Assembly (NCBI RefSeq): GCF_950101795.1
Contig: NZ_CATNLZ010000032.1
Location: forward strand, 1-64,000
Direction: 5' to 3'
Source of the DNA: Nocardioides sp. T2.26MG-1
GTDB lineage: Bacteria; Actinomycetota; Actinomycetes; Propionibacteriales; Nocardioidaceae
DNA: 64,000 nt
This document shows, piece after piece, positions 14,859-24,989 of the stretch; position 1 is the stretch's first letter, and each line of letters opens with the position of its first letter. The notes beneath the pieces were generated by a model. The model was not told the DNA's origin and made no database searches. It saw nothing but the letters and a program-made list of their open reading frames with translations. The position numbers and the translations under genes were made by a program.

Positions 14859-16361
14859 GTGTCCTCGAACGCGCGCAAGATGCTCCCCGCCGAGGTGCTT
14901 CAGCACCCTGCCGTCGTGGCCCTCATCCACCGAGGTACGCCGACCGGCAGCATCACTCCGGAGGAGGTGCGCCGGGCCAGTGAGGACGCTGCCGTCGAGC
15001 CGCGCCACCTCAAGGCGCTGCTCGGCCACCTGAGCTCGCTCGGCATCGCCGTGGAGATCCCGGCGACCAGCCGCGCGGTCGCCGCCACCTCGGCCCGCAA
15101 GACCACCACGGCCAAGGCGGCCCCGGCCAAGAAGGCCGCCCCTGCCAAGAAGGCCGCCGCCTCGGCGAAGAAGGCTGCGGCCCCGGCCGCGACGAAGACC
15201 GCGGCCAAGAAGGCCGCCTCCAACCGCGTCGCCAACGACGGTGCCGAGAACGCCGAGACCACCGAGTCCGACCAGTCGACGGTCGTGATCGGCCCCGACG
15301 GCAAGAAGGTCCTCCCCGACCTGCCCGACGAGCAGTTCGAGAAGGACGTCGTCGCCGACCCGACGATCGTCGAGGACGAGAAGTCCGCGACCTTCGTCGT
15401 CTCCGCCGCCGACGACACCGACGAGCCCGAGCAGCAGGTCATGGTCGCCGGCGCGACCGCCGACCCCGTCAAGGACTACCTCAAGCAGATCGGCAAGGTC
15501 CCGCTGCTCAACGCCGAGATGGAGGTCGAGCTCGCCAAGCGGATCGAGGCCGGCCTCTTCTCCGAGGAGAAGCTCGCCAAGGGCGGCAAGCTCTCGCCGA
15601 AGATCACCGAGGAGCTCGAGTGGATCGCGGAGGACGGCCGCCGCGCCAAGAACCACCTCCTCGAGGCCAACCTCCGCCTCGTCGTCTCGCTCGCCAAGCG
15701 CTACACCGGTCGCGGCATGCTGTTCCTGGACCTGATCCAGGAGGGCAACCTGGGCCTGATCCGCGCGGTCGAGAAGTTCGACTACACCAAGGGCTACAAG
15801 TTCTCGACCTACGCGACGTGGTGGATCCGCCAGGCGATCACCCGCGCGATGGCCGACCAGGCCCGCACGATCCGCATCCCCGTGCACATGGTCGAGGTCA
15901 TCAACAAGCTGGCCCGCGTGCAGCGTCAGATGCTCCAGGACCTGGGCCGCGAGCCCACCCCGGAGGAGCTCGCCAAGGAGCTCGACATGACCCCCGAGAA
16001 GGTCATCGAGGTCCAGAAGTACGGCCGCGAGCCGATCTCGCTGCACACCCCGCTCGGCGAGGACGGCGACTCCGAGTTCGGCGACCTGATCGAGGACTCC
16101 GAGGCGATCGTCCCGGCCGACGCCGTGTCGTTCACGCTGCTCCAGGAGCAGCTGCACGCCGTCCTCGACACGCTCTCGGAGCGTGAGGCGGGCGTGGTCA
16201 GCATGCGCTTCGGCCTGACGGACGGCCAGCCGAAGACCCTCGACGAGATCGGCAAGGTCTACGGCGTGACCCGCGAGCGGATCCGCCAGATCGAGTCCAA
16301 GACCATGTCGAAGCTGCGCCACCCGTCGCGCTCCCAGGTGCTCCGGGACTACCTCGACTGA
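14859..16361 (+). CDS. rpoD: Primary RNA polymerase sigma factor (RpoD/HrdB/SigA)
   Basis: A 500-residue housekeeping sigma factor. The region 1.1-like N-terminus is followed by a Lys/Ala-rich linker (about residues 75-125, repeated AKKAA blocks), typical of actinobacterial HrdB. Region 1.2 begins at [16 protein letters not shown] near 205. Region 2 carries [32 protein letters not shown] and [14 protein letters not shown]. Region 4 ends with [21 protein letters not shown] and the usual [10 protein letters not shown] tail. I chose GTG 14859, five bases after GAGAGG, over GTG 14853, which overlaps that site. An internal ATG at 14880 would also keep the domains. Confidence 0.97.
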   Translation: MSSNARKMLPAEVLQHPAVVALIHRGTPTGSITPEEVRRASEDAAVEPRHLKALLGHLSSLGIAVEIPATSRAVAATSARKTTTAKAAPAKKAAPAKKAAASAKKAAAPAATKTAAKKAASNRVANDGAENAETTESDQSTVVIGPDGKKVLPDLPDEQFEKDVVADPTIVEDEKSATFVVSAADDTDEPEQQVMVAGATADPVKDYLKQIGKVPLLNAEMEVELAKRIEAGLFSEEKLAKGGKLSPKITEELEWIAEDGRRAKNHLLEANLRLVVSLAKRYTGRGMLFLDLIQEGNLGLIRAVEKFDYTKGYKFSTYATWWIRQAITRAMADQARTIRIPVHMVEVINKLARVQRQMLQDLGREPTPEELAKELDMTPEKVIEVQKYGREPISLHTPLGEDGDSEFGDLIEDSEAIVPADAVSFTLLQEQLHAVLDTLSEREAGVVSMRFGLTDGQPKTLDEIGKVYGVTRERIRQIESKTMSKLRHPSRSQVLRDYLD

Positions 16362-16422
16362 TCGCCCCGGCTCTGCCGGAGGAGAGTTGCAACCTTCGGC
16401 GGCGCTGGGGAGTCTGAGGGGC

Positions 16423-16983
16423 ATGCACCTGTTCTCTCGGACCATCTCTCGGACCCTTGCCCCGGTGGCGCTCGCCACCCTCCTGCTGGGCGCCGCGCTC
16501 GCGCCGGCCTCCGCCGAGCAGGCGACGTACCCGGACCCCGCCGACGCCACGGCGTCGCTCAACGACATCCGGCGCGTGGCTGTCGACCACGACGCAGACC
16601 GGCTGTCCGTGCGGGTCAAGGTCGTCGACCTGCGCCGGAAGTCCGACGCCGGGCCGGCCGGCCTGACGATCCGGATCGACACCCGGTCGGGGCGGCCCGG
16701 GCCGGAGTTCCGGCTGACGACCGGGCTGTACGCGGGCACCGACTACCAGCTGATGCGGGTGCGCGACGGCAAGGCCGTCGGGCAGCCGCTGACCTGCACC
16801 CACGCGGTTCGGCTGGGCTTCGCCAGGGACGTGGTGCGGTTCAGCGCCGACCACGAGTGCCTGGGGGCACCCGCCCGGGCCCGCGTCTCGGTCAAGATGG
16901 CCGACCTGTACGACGGGTCGCATCCGATCACGGACTGGCTGGGTGAGCCCGGCTCCTGGACCTCGTGGCTCACGACCGCCTGA
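16423..16983 (+). CDS. Secreted protein of unknown function
   Basis: A 186-residue exported protein. Residues 1-31 form a signal peptide: RTISR basic region, hydrophobic VALATLLLGAALAPASA, with cleavage expected after ASA. The mature part starts EQATYPDPADATASLNDIRRVAV. It looks beta-rich, with DRLSVRVKVVDLRR, GLTIRIDTRSG and ARARVSVKMADLYDG as alternating strands, and has two cysteines (TCTHAV and DHECLG) that could form a disulphide. The family is not recognised, although similar short secreted proteins are common in Nocardioides. RBS GTCTGAGGGG precedes the ATG. Its 3' end overlaps the convergent histidine kinase by 14 bases. Confidence 0.75.
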   Translation: MHLFSRTISRTLAPVALATLLLGAALAPASAEQATYPDPADATASLNDIRRVAVDHDADRLSVRVKVVDLRRKSDAGPAGLTIRIDTRSGRPGPEFRLTTGLYAGTDYQLMRVRDGKAVGQPLTCTHAVRLGFARDVVRFSADHECLGAPARARVSVKMADLYDGSHPITDWLGEPGSWTSWLTTA

Positions 16984-18361
16984 CCGGGAGTCGGCCGGCG
17001 GTCGCCGCTACAACGGACTGGTCGAGTGCGGGCAGCTCCAGCCGGAAGTGCCCGCCCGGCGTCCCGGCGACGAGCGTGAGCCGGCCACCGGCGCGCTCGG
17101 CGAGGACTCTCGCGATCGCGAGCCCGAGCCCGCTTCCACCCTCCCGGGACCGGGCCGCGTCGGCGCGGTAGAAGCGGTCGAAGATCAGGTCGCGGTGCTC
17201 GTCGGGCACCCCCGGCCCGTCGTCGACGACGTCGAGCCGGACCCGACCACCCTGGGTGTCGAGCCGCAGCTCGACCCGGCTGGTCGCGTGCTCGGTGGCG
17301 TTGTCGAGCAGGTTGCGCACGATCCGGCGCACGTCACCGGGGTCGGCCCGCACCGGTGCGGCGGAGACCCGCGAGGTGTCGACCGGCACCGGTCCGGTCC
17401 GGGCCCGGGTGGCCTCCTCCAACACCAGCTCGTCGAGGTCGAACGGCGCCGGGGGAGGTGACTCGGCCTCGTCGGCGGCGGCCAGGTCGAGCAGGTCGCG
17501 CACCAGGCGCTCCATCTCGCCGGTCGCGCCCAGCACCTCGGTCCGGAGCCGCTCGGGGTCGACCCCGGCCGGGTCGCGGAGCGCGAGCTCGAGGGACACC
17601 CGCTGGCCGGCCAGCGGGCTCTGCAGGTCGTGGGAGACGTCGGCGACGAACCTCCGCTGCCGCTCCGAGGCCGACTCGAGCCGCGCCAGCATCGCGTTCA
17701 TCGTCGCTGCCAGCCGTCCGACCTCGTCGGGGACCCCGTCGCCCTCGACCCGCGTGCTCAGGCGCTGGTCGGTGATCTGGTCGACCTCGGCCCGGATCCG
17801 GTCGAGCCGCCCCAGGACCCGGCCGAGCACCAGCCACGTGATCAGTCCGAGCAGCGCCGAGACGAGCGGCACGCCGACCTCCAGCGCGTGGCGCAGCGCC
17901 GACGACGCCTCCGACACGGACTCGAGGCTGTTGCCGAGGTGGACGGTCACGGTGCCGTCCGGCGACGGCCCGGAGGCGGACCACAGCCGGTAGGTCTCGG
18001 TCTCGGAGTCGTCGGGTGCCCGGACCGTGCGGACGACGTACGACGTCCCAGGGTCGGTGTCGTCGATCGCGGCCCGCCCGGCGACGTTCTCGGACGCAGC
18101 GAGCACGCGACCGCGATCGTCGACGACCTGGGCGACACCCTCCTCGTCGACGTTGCGCAGCTCGGCTGGCAGCGCGTCACGCGCGGCGAGGTCGAGCAGG
18201 TCGTGGATACGCGCCCGAGCGAGCTGGTCGGAGGCGGTGGTGAGGTGGGACTCGAGGGTGGTGACGAGCAGCACGGAGGCGCCCGCGAGGGTGAGCGCGA
18301 AGACCGCGGTCGCCGCGATCGTGGCCCGGGTCCGCAACGTGAGCCGGGAACGGCGCGGCAT
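16970..18361 (-). CDS. Two-component sensor histidine kinase
   Basis: A 463-residue OmpR-type membrane kinase. TM1 is near residues 14-34, an extracytoplasmic sensor loop near 35-160, TM2 near 163-181 and HAMP near 182-235. The phosphoacceptor is His244 in DVSHDLQSPL, a variant of the common SHELRTPL. The N box (RNLLDNATEHA), G1 box (DDGPGVP) and G2 box (GGSGLGLAIA) of the HATPase domain are intact. The ATG at 18361 shares one base with the regulator's TGA; a GTG three bases upstream is equally possible. It is cotranscribed with the upstream regulator. The signal is unknown; the divergent PepSY gene may be its target. Confidence 0.93.
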   Translation of the reverse strand: MPRRSRLTLRTRATIAATAVFALTLAGASVLLVTTLESHLTTASDQLARARIHDLLDLAARDALPAELRNVDEEGVAQVVDDRGRVLAASENVAGRAAIDDTDPGTSYVVRTVRAPDDSETETYRLWSASGPSPDGTVTVHLGNSLESVSEASSALRHALEVGVPLVSALLGLITWLVLGRVLGRLDRIRAEVDQITDQRLSTRVEGDGVPDEVGRLAATMNAMLARLESASERQRRFVADVSHDLQSPLAGQRVSLELALRDPAGVDPERLRTEVLGATGEMERLVRDLLDLAAADEAESPPPAPFDLDELVLEEATRARTGPVPVDTSRVSAAPVRADPGDVRRIVRNLLDNATEHATSRVELRLDTQGGRVRLDVVDDGPGVPDEHRDLIFDRFYRADAARSREGGSGLGLAIARVLAERAGGRLTLVAGTPGGHFRLELPALDQSVVAATAGRLPVRRS

Positions 18362-19050
18362 CACGGCGCGGACCCGTCGCGGTCGTCGACGAGCCGGTAG
18401 CCGACCAGCCGCACGGTCTGCAGGCTGTGCCGGCCGAACGGCTCGTCGATCTGCTTGCGCAGCTGCCGCACGTAGACCTCGACGATGTTCGGATGCCCGT
18501 CGTACGCGAAGTCCCAGACGTTCTCGAGGATCGTCGCCTTCGACACGACCTCGTCGGAGCGCCGCATGAGGAACTCCAGCATCGCGAACTGCCGTGGGGT
18601 CAGGTCCACGTCGACGCCCCCGCGGCGCACCCGGTGGGCGGACGGGTCGAGCTGCAGGTCACCCACCTCGACGAGCACCGGGCGCTCGCGTCCGCCGCGA
18701 CGCACGAGGGCGCGCAGCCGCGCGGTCAGCACCATGAACGAGAACGGCTTGGCGAGGAAGTCGTCGGCGCCGGCGTCCAGCGCGGTCGCCTCCTGCTGGG
18801 GTCCCGAGCGGGCCGTGAGCATCAGGATCGGGGTCCAGTCGCCGGCGGCGCGGCGCCGCGTGCACAGCACGTCGCCGGTGATCCCGGGCAGCATCACGTC
18901 GACCACCAGCGCGTCGTACCGGTTCTCCTGGGCGAGCCACTCGCCGTCGGTGCCGTCGGTGGCCACGTCGACGGCGTACCCCTCACCCTCGAGACCGCGC
19001 CTGAGCGCCGCGGCGAGCCGCGTGTCGTCCTCGACCACCAGGATCCGCAT
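18361..19050 (-). CDS. Response regulator, OmpR/PhoB family
   Basis: A 229-residue regulator. The receiver domain has acidic pocket EDD at 7-9, phosphoacceptor Asp51 in VVDVMLPG, Thr in LTARS and Lys in AKPF. The winged-helix DNA-binding domain starts near residue 125 with DLTPRQFAMLEFLMRR, and the recognition helix is in NIVEVYVRQLRKQID. It is the first gene of the regulator-kinase pair. The intergenic region to the divergent PepSY gene has four half-sites in mirror arrangement (19074-19116), likely its operator. That predicts autoregulation and control of the divergent gene. Confidence 0.94.
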   Translation of the reverse strand: MRILVVEDDTRLAAALRRGLEGEGYAVDVATDGTDGEWLAQENRYDALVVDVMLPGITGDVLCTRRRAAGDWTPILMLTARSGPQQEATALDAGADDFLAKPFSFMVLTARLRALVRRGGRERPVLVEVGDLQLDPSAHRVRRGGVDVDLTPRQFAMLEFLMRRSDEVVSKATILENVWDFAYDGHPNIVEVYVRQLRKQIDEPFGRHSLQTVRLVGYRLVDDRDGSAP

Positions 19051-19073
19051 CCCCCCACCCTCGCACCGATCCG

Positions 19074-19116
19074 CTGAAGGCCACCTGAACGCCCGCTGAC
19101 TTCAGGCTGGCTTCAG
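19074..19116. promoter_or_regulatory. Probable response-regulator operator: two pairs of direct repeats in mirror arrangement
   Basis: CTGAAG at 19074 and CTGAAC at 19085 are 11 bases apart. CTTCAG at 19100 and again at 19111 are also 11 bases apart and in inverted orientation to the first pair. Eleven-base phasing of direct repeats is the usual footprint of OmpR/PhoB dimers. Confidence 0.6.
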
Positions 19117-19175
19117 CAGTCGGACAGCAGGGTGGTGGAGACGACGAAGCAACGTCCGAGCAGGAGGAGAGAACC

Positions 19176-19487
19176 ATGCGCAAGCGGGTCATCATCGGTG
19201 CATCAGCGCTCGGAGCGGGCGTGGCCGTCGCCGTCGGCGGGGTCGCGATCGGCACCAGCGGGGACGACGGTCCCGCCAGCCACCAGTACACGCAGGAGCA
19301 GGCGGATGCCGCGACGAAGGCCGCCCTCGAGGCCACCGGTGGGGGCACCGCCAACAGCGTGGAGTCCGATCACGAGAACGGCGCGACCTACGAGGTCGAG
19401 GTCACCAGGCCCGACGGCACGACCGTCGACGTACGCCTCGACGACCGCTACCGGGTCGTGGTGATCGAGGGCGACAGCGAGGAGTGA
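19176..19487 (+). CDS. Small exported PepSY-like protein
   Basis: A 103-residue protein with an N-terminal hydrophobic segment (residues 5-27, IIGASALGAGVAVAVGGVAIG) acting as signal or anchor. The rest resembles a single PepSY domain: QEQADAATKAALEATGGG as the helix, SVESDHENGATYEVEVTRPDGTTVDVRL and YRVVVIEGD as strands. PepSY proteins often inhibit proteases or modulate envelope stress. AGGAGGAGA lies 7 bases before the ATG. It is divergent from the response regulator and shares its operator region, so regulation by that system is the simplest reading. The family assignment is by pattern and not certain. Confidence 0.8.
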   Translation: MRKRVIIGASALGAGVAVAVGGVAIGTSGDDGPASHQYTQEQADAATKAALEATGGGTANSVESDHENGATYEVEVTRPDGTTVDVRLDDRYRVVVIEGDSEE

Positions 19488-19508
19488 TCCGACCGGGTCG
19501 TCGCCGGC

Positions 19509-20339
19509 TCAACCGGCGGCGACCAGCGCGACCGCGCAGGCGCACAGCGCCAGGCCGACCGCCTGGGCGCGGTGGATGTGCTCGCGGAGCACGGTCGCGG
19601 CCAGGAGCACCGTGAACGCGGGGTAGAGCGAGGTGACCACCGAGGTCACGGTCAGGTAGCCGCCCTGCGTGGCGACCATGAAGGCCCCGGTCGCCAGCGC
19701 GCCGAGGGCGCCACTGGCGATGCCGCCGAGGGCGTAGCGGTTGCGCGGCACCCAGTCGCGACGCAGGGCCATCGCGACCGCGACGATCGCGACACCGGCG
19801 ACGACCTGGTTGAGCGCCAGCGGCAGGAAGCCGGCCTCCTCGGGGATCTGGGCCAACGCGGCGAACAGGGTGCCGAACCCCAGCCCGGCGAGCACGCCGT
19901 CGAGCAGGCCCGAGCCGCCGGGGGCGGCCCCGTCGGTCGGTTCGCGGGACACCAGCCAGATGGCCGGCACCGCCAGCAGGATGCCGAGCCAGACGAGCTG
20001 GGCGGGCCGCTCGCCGGTCGTGACGCCGACGACCACCGGCACGAGGACCGAGCCGACCGCCGAGACCGGCGCGACCACGCCCATCCGGCCCGAGGAGAGG
20101 CCGCGGTAGAGGAACGCCGTACCGAACCCGTTGCCGAGGCCCGCGACCAGGGCCCAGGCCAGGTCGCCGCGGGTGGGGGAGCCGTCGGTGACCAGGGTGA
20201 GCAGCAGCACGAGGGACGCGCCGGCGATCTGCGCGACGAGGGAGACCGCCCAAGCACCGCCGCGGCGGGAGAAGATGCCCCCGTTGAAGTCGCTCAGCCC
20301 GTAGGCCACCGCCGCCAGCAGCGACAGCAGGATCGGCAT
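19509..20339 (-). CDS. EamA/DMT-superfamily transporter
   Basis: A 276-residue membrane protein of two EamA repeats, about ten transmembrane helices. The N-terminal helix LLSLLAAVAYGLSDFNGG and the second-repeat QGGYLTVTSVVTSLYPAFTVLLAATVLREHIHRAQAVG (given as two motifs, about residues 222-260) match the drug/metabolite transporter family. Substrates of this family are typically amino acids, purines or other metabolites and cannot be predicted. The ATG at 20339 shares one base with the stop of the DUF456 gene upstream, so the two are translationally coupled. Confidence 0.88.
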   Translation of the reverse strand: MPILLSLLAAVAYGLSDFNGGIFSRRGGAWAVSLVAQIAGASLVLLLTLVTDGSPTRGDLAWALVAGLGNGFGTAFLYRGLSSGRMGVVAPVSAVGSVLVPVVVGVTTGERPAQLVWLGILLAVPAIWLVSREPTDGAAPGGSGLLDGVLAGLGFGTLFAALAQIPEEAGFLPLALNQVVAGVAIVAVAMALRRDWVPRNRYALGGIASGALGALATGAFMVATQGGYLTVTSVVTSLYPAFTVLLAATVLREHIHRAQAVGLALCACAVALVAAG

Positions 20340-20815
20340 CAGGTGGCCACCACGCCGACGACCCACACGAGGGTCGCGGCGACGGCCGCGGCCAGCTCGA
20401 TGAGGATGCTCAGGCCCACGGCCTTGAGCGAGTGCACGGTCGAGGGCCACGCCTGCGCGGACCCGACACGGCGTAGCTCGGCCAGGTAGACCCCGAGCAC
20501 GAAGCCGAGGAACAGCCCGACGACCGGTACGACGAAGAAGCCGACCACGCCGAGCAGCACGCCGAACCACTGCGTGGACGCGGGGATGCCGGCGACCTGG
20601 AGACGCCGGCCGGGGAGGAGGTACTTCACGGCCGTGCCGGCGGCGAGGATCACGACCGCGACCGCGAGGACCAGCCACGCGGTGGTGGTGCCGACCGACC
20701 AGGCCCACACCAGGATCGCGCCGCCGACCAGGACGGTCCCGGGCAGGATCGGGACCAGGATGCCGACCAGGCCGACGGCGATCGCCAGGGCGACGAGGAC
20801 CTCGGTCGGGCTCAT
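20339..20815 (-). CDS. DUF456 family membrane protein
   Basis: A 158-residue protein with about four hydrophobic helices. The conserved VGLVGILVPILPGTVLVGGAILVWAW (two motifs, residues 14-39) is diagnostic of DUF456, along with the glycine-rich GVVGFFVVPVVGLFLGFVLGVYLAEL (residues 90-115). Function unknown; the glycine-zipper helices suggest a small oligomeric membrane protein. The ATG at 20815 has CAGGGT eight bases upstream, a possible leaderless start. First gene of a two-gene unit with the EamA transporter. Confidence 0.85.
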   Translation of the reverse strand: MSPTEVLVALAIAVGLVGILVPILPGTVLVGGAILVWAWSVGTTTAWLVLAVAVVILAAGTAVKYLLPGRRLQVAGIPASTQWFGVLLGVVGFFVVPVVGLFLGFVLGVYLAELRRVGSAQAWPSTVHSLKAVGLSILIELAAAVAATLVWVVGVVAT

Positions 20816-20840
20816 GGACGCAAACCCTGTCACAGACGCA

Positions 20841-20872
20841 CCGCGGCCCCGGACAGGTGTCCGGGGCCGCGG
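20841..20872. terminator. Perfect 15-bp hairpin
   Basis: CCGCGGCCCCGGACA, two-base spacer, then the exact reverse complement. It lies just downstream of the small zinc-ribbon gene (minus strand) and upstream of the DUF456 gene, insulating the two units. Confidence 0.75.
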
Positions 20873-20897
20873 TGGAAGTCTGCGGTGGCCGGTGGCC

Positions 20898-21131
20898 TCA
20901 GCGCTCGGCCTCGGGGGCGGGAGCAGAGGTGCCGGAGAGCTTGTGGGTCTCGTCGACGACGTTGGCGGCGATCTCCTTGAGCTTGTCACCATGCTCGCGG
21001 GCGTGGTGGGCGCAGAAGAGCAGCTCACCACCGGACTGGAGCTCCACGCGAAGGTAGGCCTGGGCTCCGCAACGGTCGCAACGATCCGCTGCGCTCAGCG
21101 CGGCGGCGCTTGGGGCAACTGCAGTGGTCAC
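20898..21131 (-). CDS. Small zinc-ribbon-like protein (DUF7455 type)
   Basis: A 77-residue conserved actinobacterial protein. DRCDRCGAQAYLRV near 17-30 and ELLFCAHHAREH near 36-47 give a Cys-x2-Cys plus Cys-x-His-His arrangement that probably binds zinc. The C-terminal helix KLKEIAANVVDETHKL is followed by a short disordered acidic tail. The start is a GTG with GAGG six bases upstream. Members of this family are frequently found beside sigma factors or gyrase genes; here parE follows in the divergent direction. Function unknown. Confidence 0.8.
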   Translation of the reverse strand: MTTAVAPSAAALSAADRCDRCGAQAYLRVELQSGGELLFCAHHAREHGDKLKEIAANVVDETHKLSGTSAPAPEAER

Positions 21132-21619
21132 ATCGGCCTCATTTCTTCTTCTGCCTCGGTGTCAGTCACAACGTAGCGACGGGGTCCAAGATTCCCGGCA
21201 CCTCGTACTGTCCGACACTTCATCCAATCACGGTGTCTCTTCCCCTTTCGGCCGATTTCCATGCCTTGAGAGGCATCGGGCGGATCTCGGTGTGGAGGGA
21301 GCGACCCGACGATCGTCGGGACTTCACTGATCAGTCTGACGTGACTGCGGGGCCCGAGGTTGCGGAACGGGCGGGCCGAGAGCCGATCGTGTCCGCATCG
21401 TGACGAACCCCACGGTGCTGCCAGGTGTGCTGCAGGTGGTGCTGGCGGTGCTGGTGCGGCTGCGCGGGTCGTGCTCGGGGAAGTGCTGACCACGGTAGCC
21501 GCGCGGTCGGCAGGCGAGCCTTCACCGACCTCCGGCGTGTCGCAGGTAGATTCGAGGCTCAGACCCGAACGGATTGCCGGCCCGCACTGCGCGGGTCCGG
21601 CACGACCAGGAGCCCCACG
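21132..21619. other. Long intergenic region upstream of parE
   Basis: About 490 bases without a credible gene, somewhat lower in G+C than its surroundings over the first 120 bases. It contains a perfect 16-base palindrome CCCGACGATCGTCGGG at 21305-21320. A -10-like TAGATT at 21547-21552 could start a parE transcript near 21559. The minus-strand half would hold the promoter of the zinc-ribbon gene. Confidence 0.5.
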
Positions 21620-23680
<2,061 letters not shown>

Positions 23681-23682
23681 CC

Positions 23683-24159
23683 GTGGGTCTCCCCGGGCAG
23701 CGGCGCGAGTGGAGCCGGCACCGGTTCGTGCTGCCGGTGATCGCGCTCGGCGGCGTGGTGGGCGCCGGCGCCCGCTACGGCGCCGCGCGGGTGTGGCCCA
23801 CGCCGCACGAGGGCGTGCCGTGGACGACGCTGGGCGTGAACGCGCTCGGGTGCCTGCTGATCGGGGTGCTCATGGTGTTCGTGGTCGAGGTCGGCGGCGC
23901 GCACCCGCTGCTGCGGCCGTTCGCCGGCGTCGGCGTGCTGGGCGGGTTCACGACGTTCTCGACGTACGCCGTCGACACGGTCAGGCTGGTCGACGACGGC
24001 CGCCCGGTCGCCGCGGCCGGCTACTGGGCGGGCACGCTCGTGCTGGCGCTGGCCGCCGTGGCGGTCGGCGTGGTCGCGGCGCGTGGCGGGGTGCGGGCGG
24101 CCACCGGGCTGCGGCGTCGACAGCGAACCAGGAGAGGGGAGACCAGCGATGACCACTGA
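23683..24159 (+). CDS. crcB: Fluoride efflux channel CrcB/Fluc, first copy
   Basis: A 158-residue four-helix membrane protein. [17 protein letters not shown] near residues 23-39 is the N-terminal family motif, [15 protein letters not shown] carries the pore Asn, and [17 protein letters not shown] near 85-101 is the Phe-box and central Na+-site motif. Fluc channels are dual-topology dimers; actinobacteria commonly carry two homologous genes. The C-terminus has an unusual Arg-rich tail. GTG 23683 follows the parE stop by two bases, so it is probably read through from parE. It overlaps the DUF190 gene by 11 bases. Confidence 0.92.
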   Translation: MGLPGQRREWSRHRFVLPVIALGGVVGAGARYGAARVWPTPHEGVPWTTLGVNALGCLLIGVLMVFVVEVGGAHPLLRPFAGVGVLGGFTTFSTYAVDTVRLVDDGRPVAAAGYWAGTLVLALAAVAVGVVAARGGVRAATGLRRRQRTRRGETSDDH

Positions 24160-24526
24160 CCCGACGGAGGGCCGGCCCGCCCAGGGGCTGGACGGAGCGG
24201 CGAGCCGGCTCACGATCTACATCGGCGAATCCGACACCTGGCACCACAAGCCGCTCTACACCGAGCTCGTGCACCGGGCCAACGCCGCCGGCCTGGCCGG
24301 GGCCAGCGTGTTCCGCGGCATCGAGGGGTTCGGGTCGTCGAGCAAGGTGCACACCTCCCGGCTGCTGTCGCTCTCCGAGGACCTCCCGGTCGCGGTGGTG
24401 ATCATCGACGTCGCCGAGCGCATCGAGGCGTTCCTGCCCCAGGTCGACGAGGTGGTCGGGGAGGGCCTGGTGACCATCGACGAGGTGACGGTCCGGGTGC
24501 ACCGCTTCCGGGACGACCGCGCGTGA
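24149..24526 (+). CDS. DUF190 domain-containing protein
   Basis: A 125-residue cytosolic protein with the DUF190 core: [25 protein letters not shown] near 22-46 (two motifs), [22 protein letters not shown] near 50-71, and [19 protein letters not shown]. The fold is PII-like, and members commonly sit between or beside crcB genes, suggesting regulation of fluoride export. GGAGAGGGGAG precedes the ATG. Start inside crcB and stop overlapping the next GTG by four bases show tight coupling. Confidence 0.9.
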   Translation: MTTDPTEGRPAQGLDGAASRLTIYIGESDTWHHKPLYTELVHRANAAGLAGASVFRGIEGFGSSSKVHTSRLLSLSEDLPVAVVIIDVAERIEAFLPQVDEVVGEGLVTIDEVTVRVHRFRDDRA

Positions 24527-24894
24527 CCGGTTTCGTGTGGGTGTGCCTGGGGGCCGCGGTCGGGGCGCCGGGGCGCTATCTCGTCGACCGTGCCGTCCAG
24601 TCGCGGCACGACAGCCTGGTGCCGTGGGGCACGATGATCGTCAACGTCGCCGGCTCCCTGGTCCTCGGCCTGCTGGTGGGGCTCTCGACCGGGCGCGACG
24701 TGCCCGACGCGGTGATGCTGACGCTGGGCACCGGGCTGTGCGGCGCGCTGACGACGTACAGCACGTTCGGCTACGAGACCTTCCGGCTGTTCGAGGACGG
24801 CGCCCGCCTCTACGCGTTGCTCAACGTCGCTCTGAGCCTGACGGTCGGTCTCGGCGCGGCCGCGGTCGGCTACGCCGTCGGCGCCGGTCTGTGA
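24523..24894 (+). CDS. crcB: Fluoride efflux channel CrcB/Fluc, second copy
   Basis: A 123-residue four-helix protein with [35 protein letters not shown] (pore Asn) and [18 protein letters not shown]. It is compact without the Arg-rich tail of the first copy. The two copies may form a heterodimer of opposite topology, as in other bacteria with paired genes. A weak hairpin GAGCGG/CCGCTC overlaps the stop (24893-24909). No fluoride riboswitch motif was seen upstream of this cluster. Confidence 0.92.
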   Translation: MTGFVWVCLGAAVGAPGRYLVDRAVQSRHDSLVPWGTMIVNVAGSLVLGLLVGLSTGRDVPDAVMLTLGTGLCGALTTYSTFGYETFRLFEDGARLYALLNVALSLTVGLGAAAVGYAVGAGL

Positions 24895-24989
24895 GCGGCG
24901 CCACCGCTCGTTGAATTGTGGACTTTCGGCCCCCGGATGTGGTCCGCCCGGCCCCCGTGGCGGAGTCGGGCCCGGCATAGGGTCGACCC

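Noticed and set aside
14514..16739. Minus-strand frame with an AGQD repeat over the minisatellite
   Set aside because: Antisense to rpoD; the repeat peptide is a by-product of the 24-bp DNA repeat and no start signal is present.
21425..21619. N-terminal extension of ParE from GTG 21425
   Set aside because: The extension is Cys/Trp/Arg-rich with no homology and covers the likely promoter, so it was not accepted as coding.
24893..24909. Terminator after the second crcB
   Set aside because: Six-base stem only and no T-run; too weak for a separate feature.
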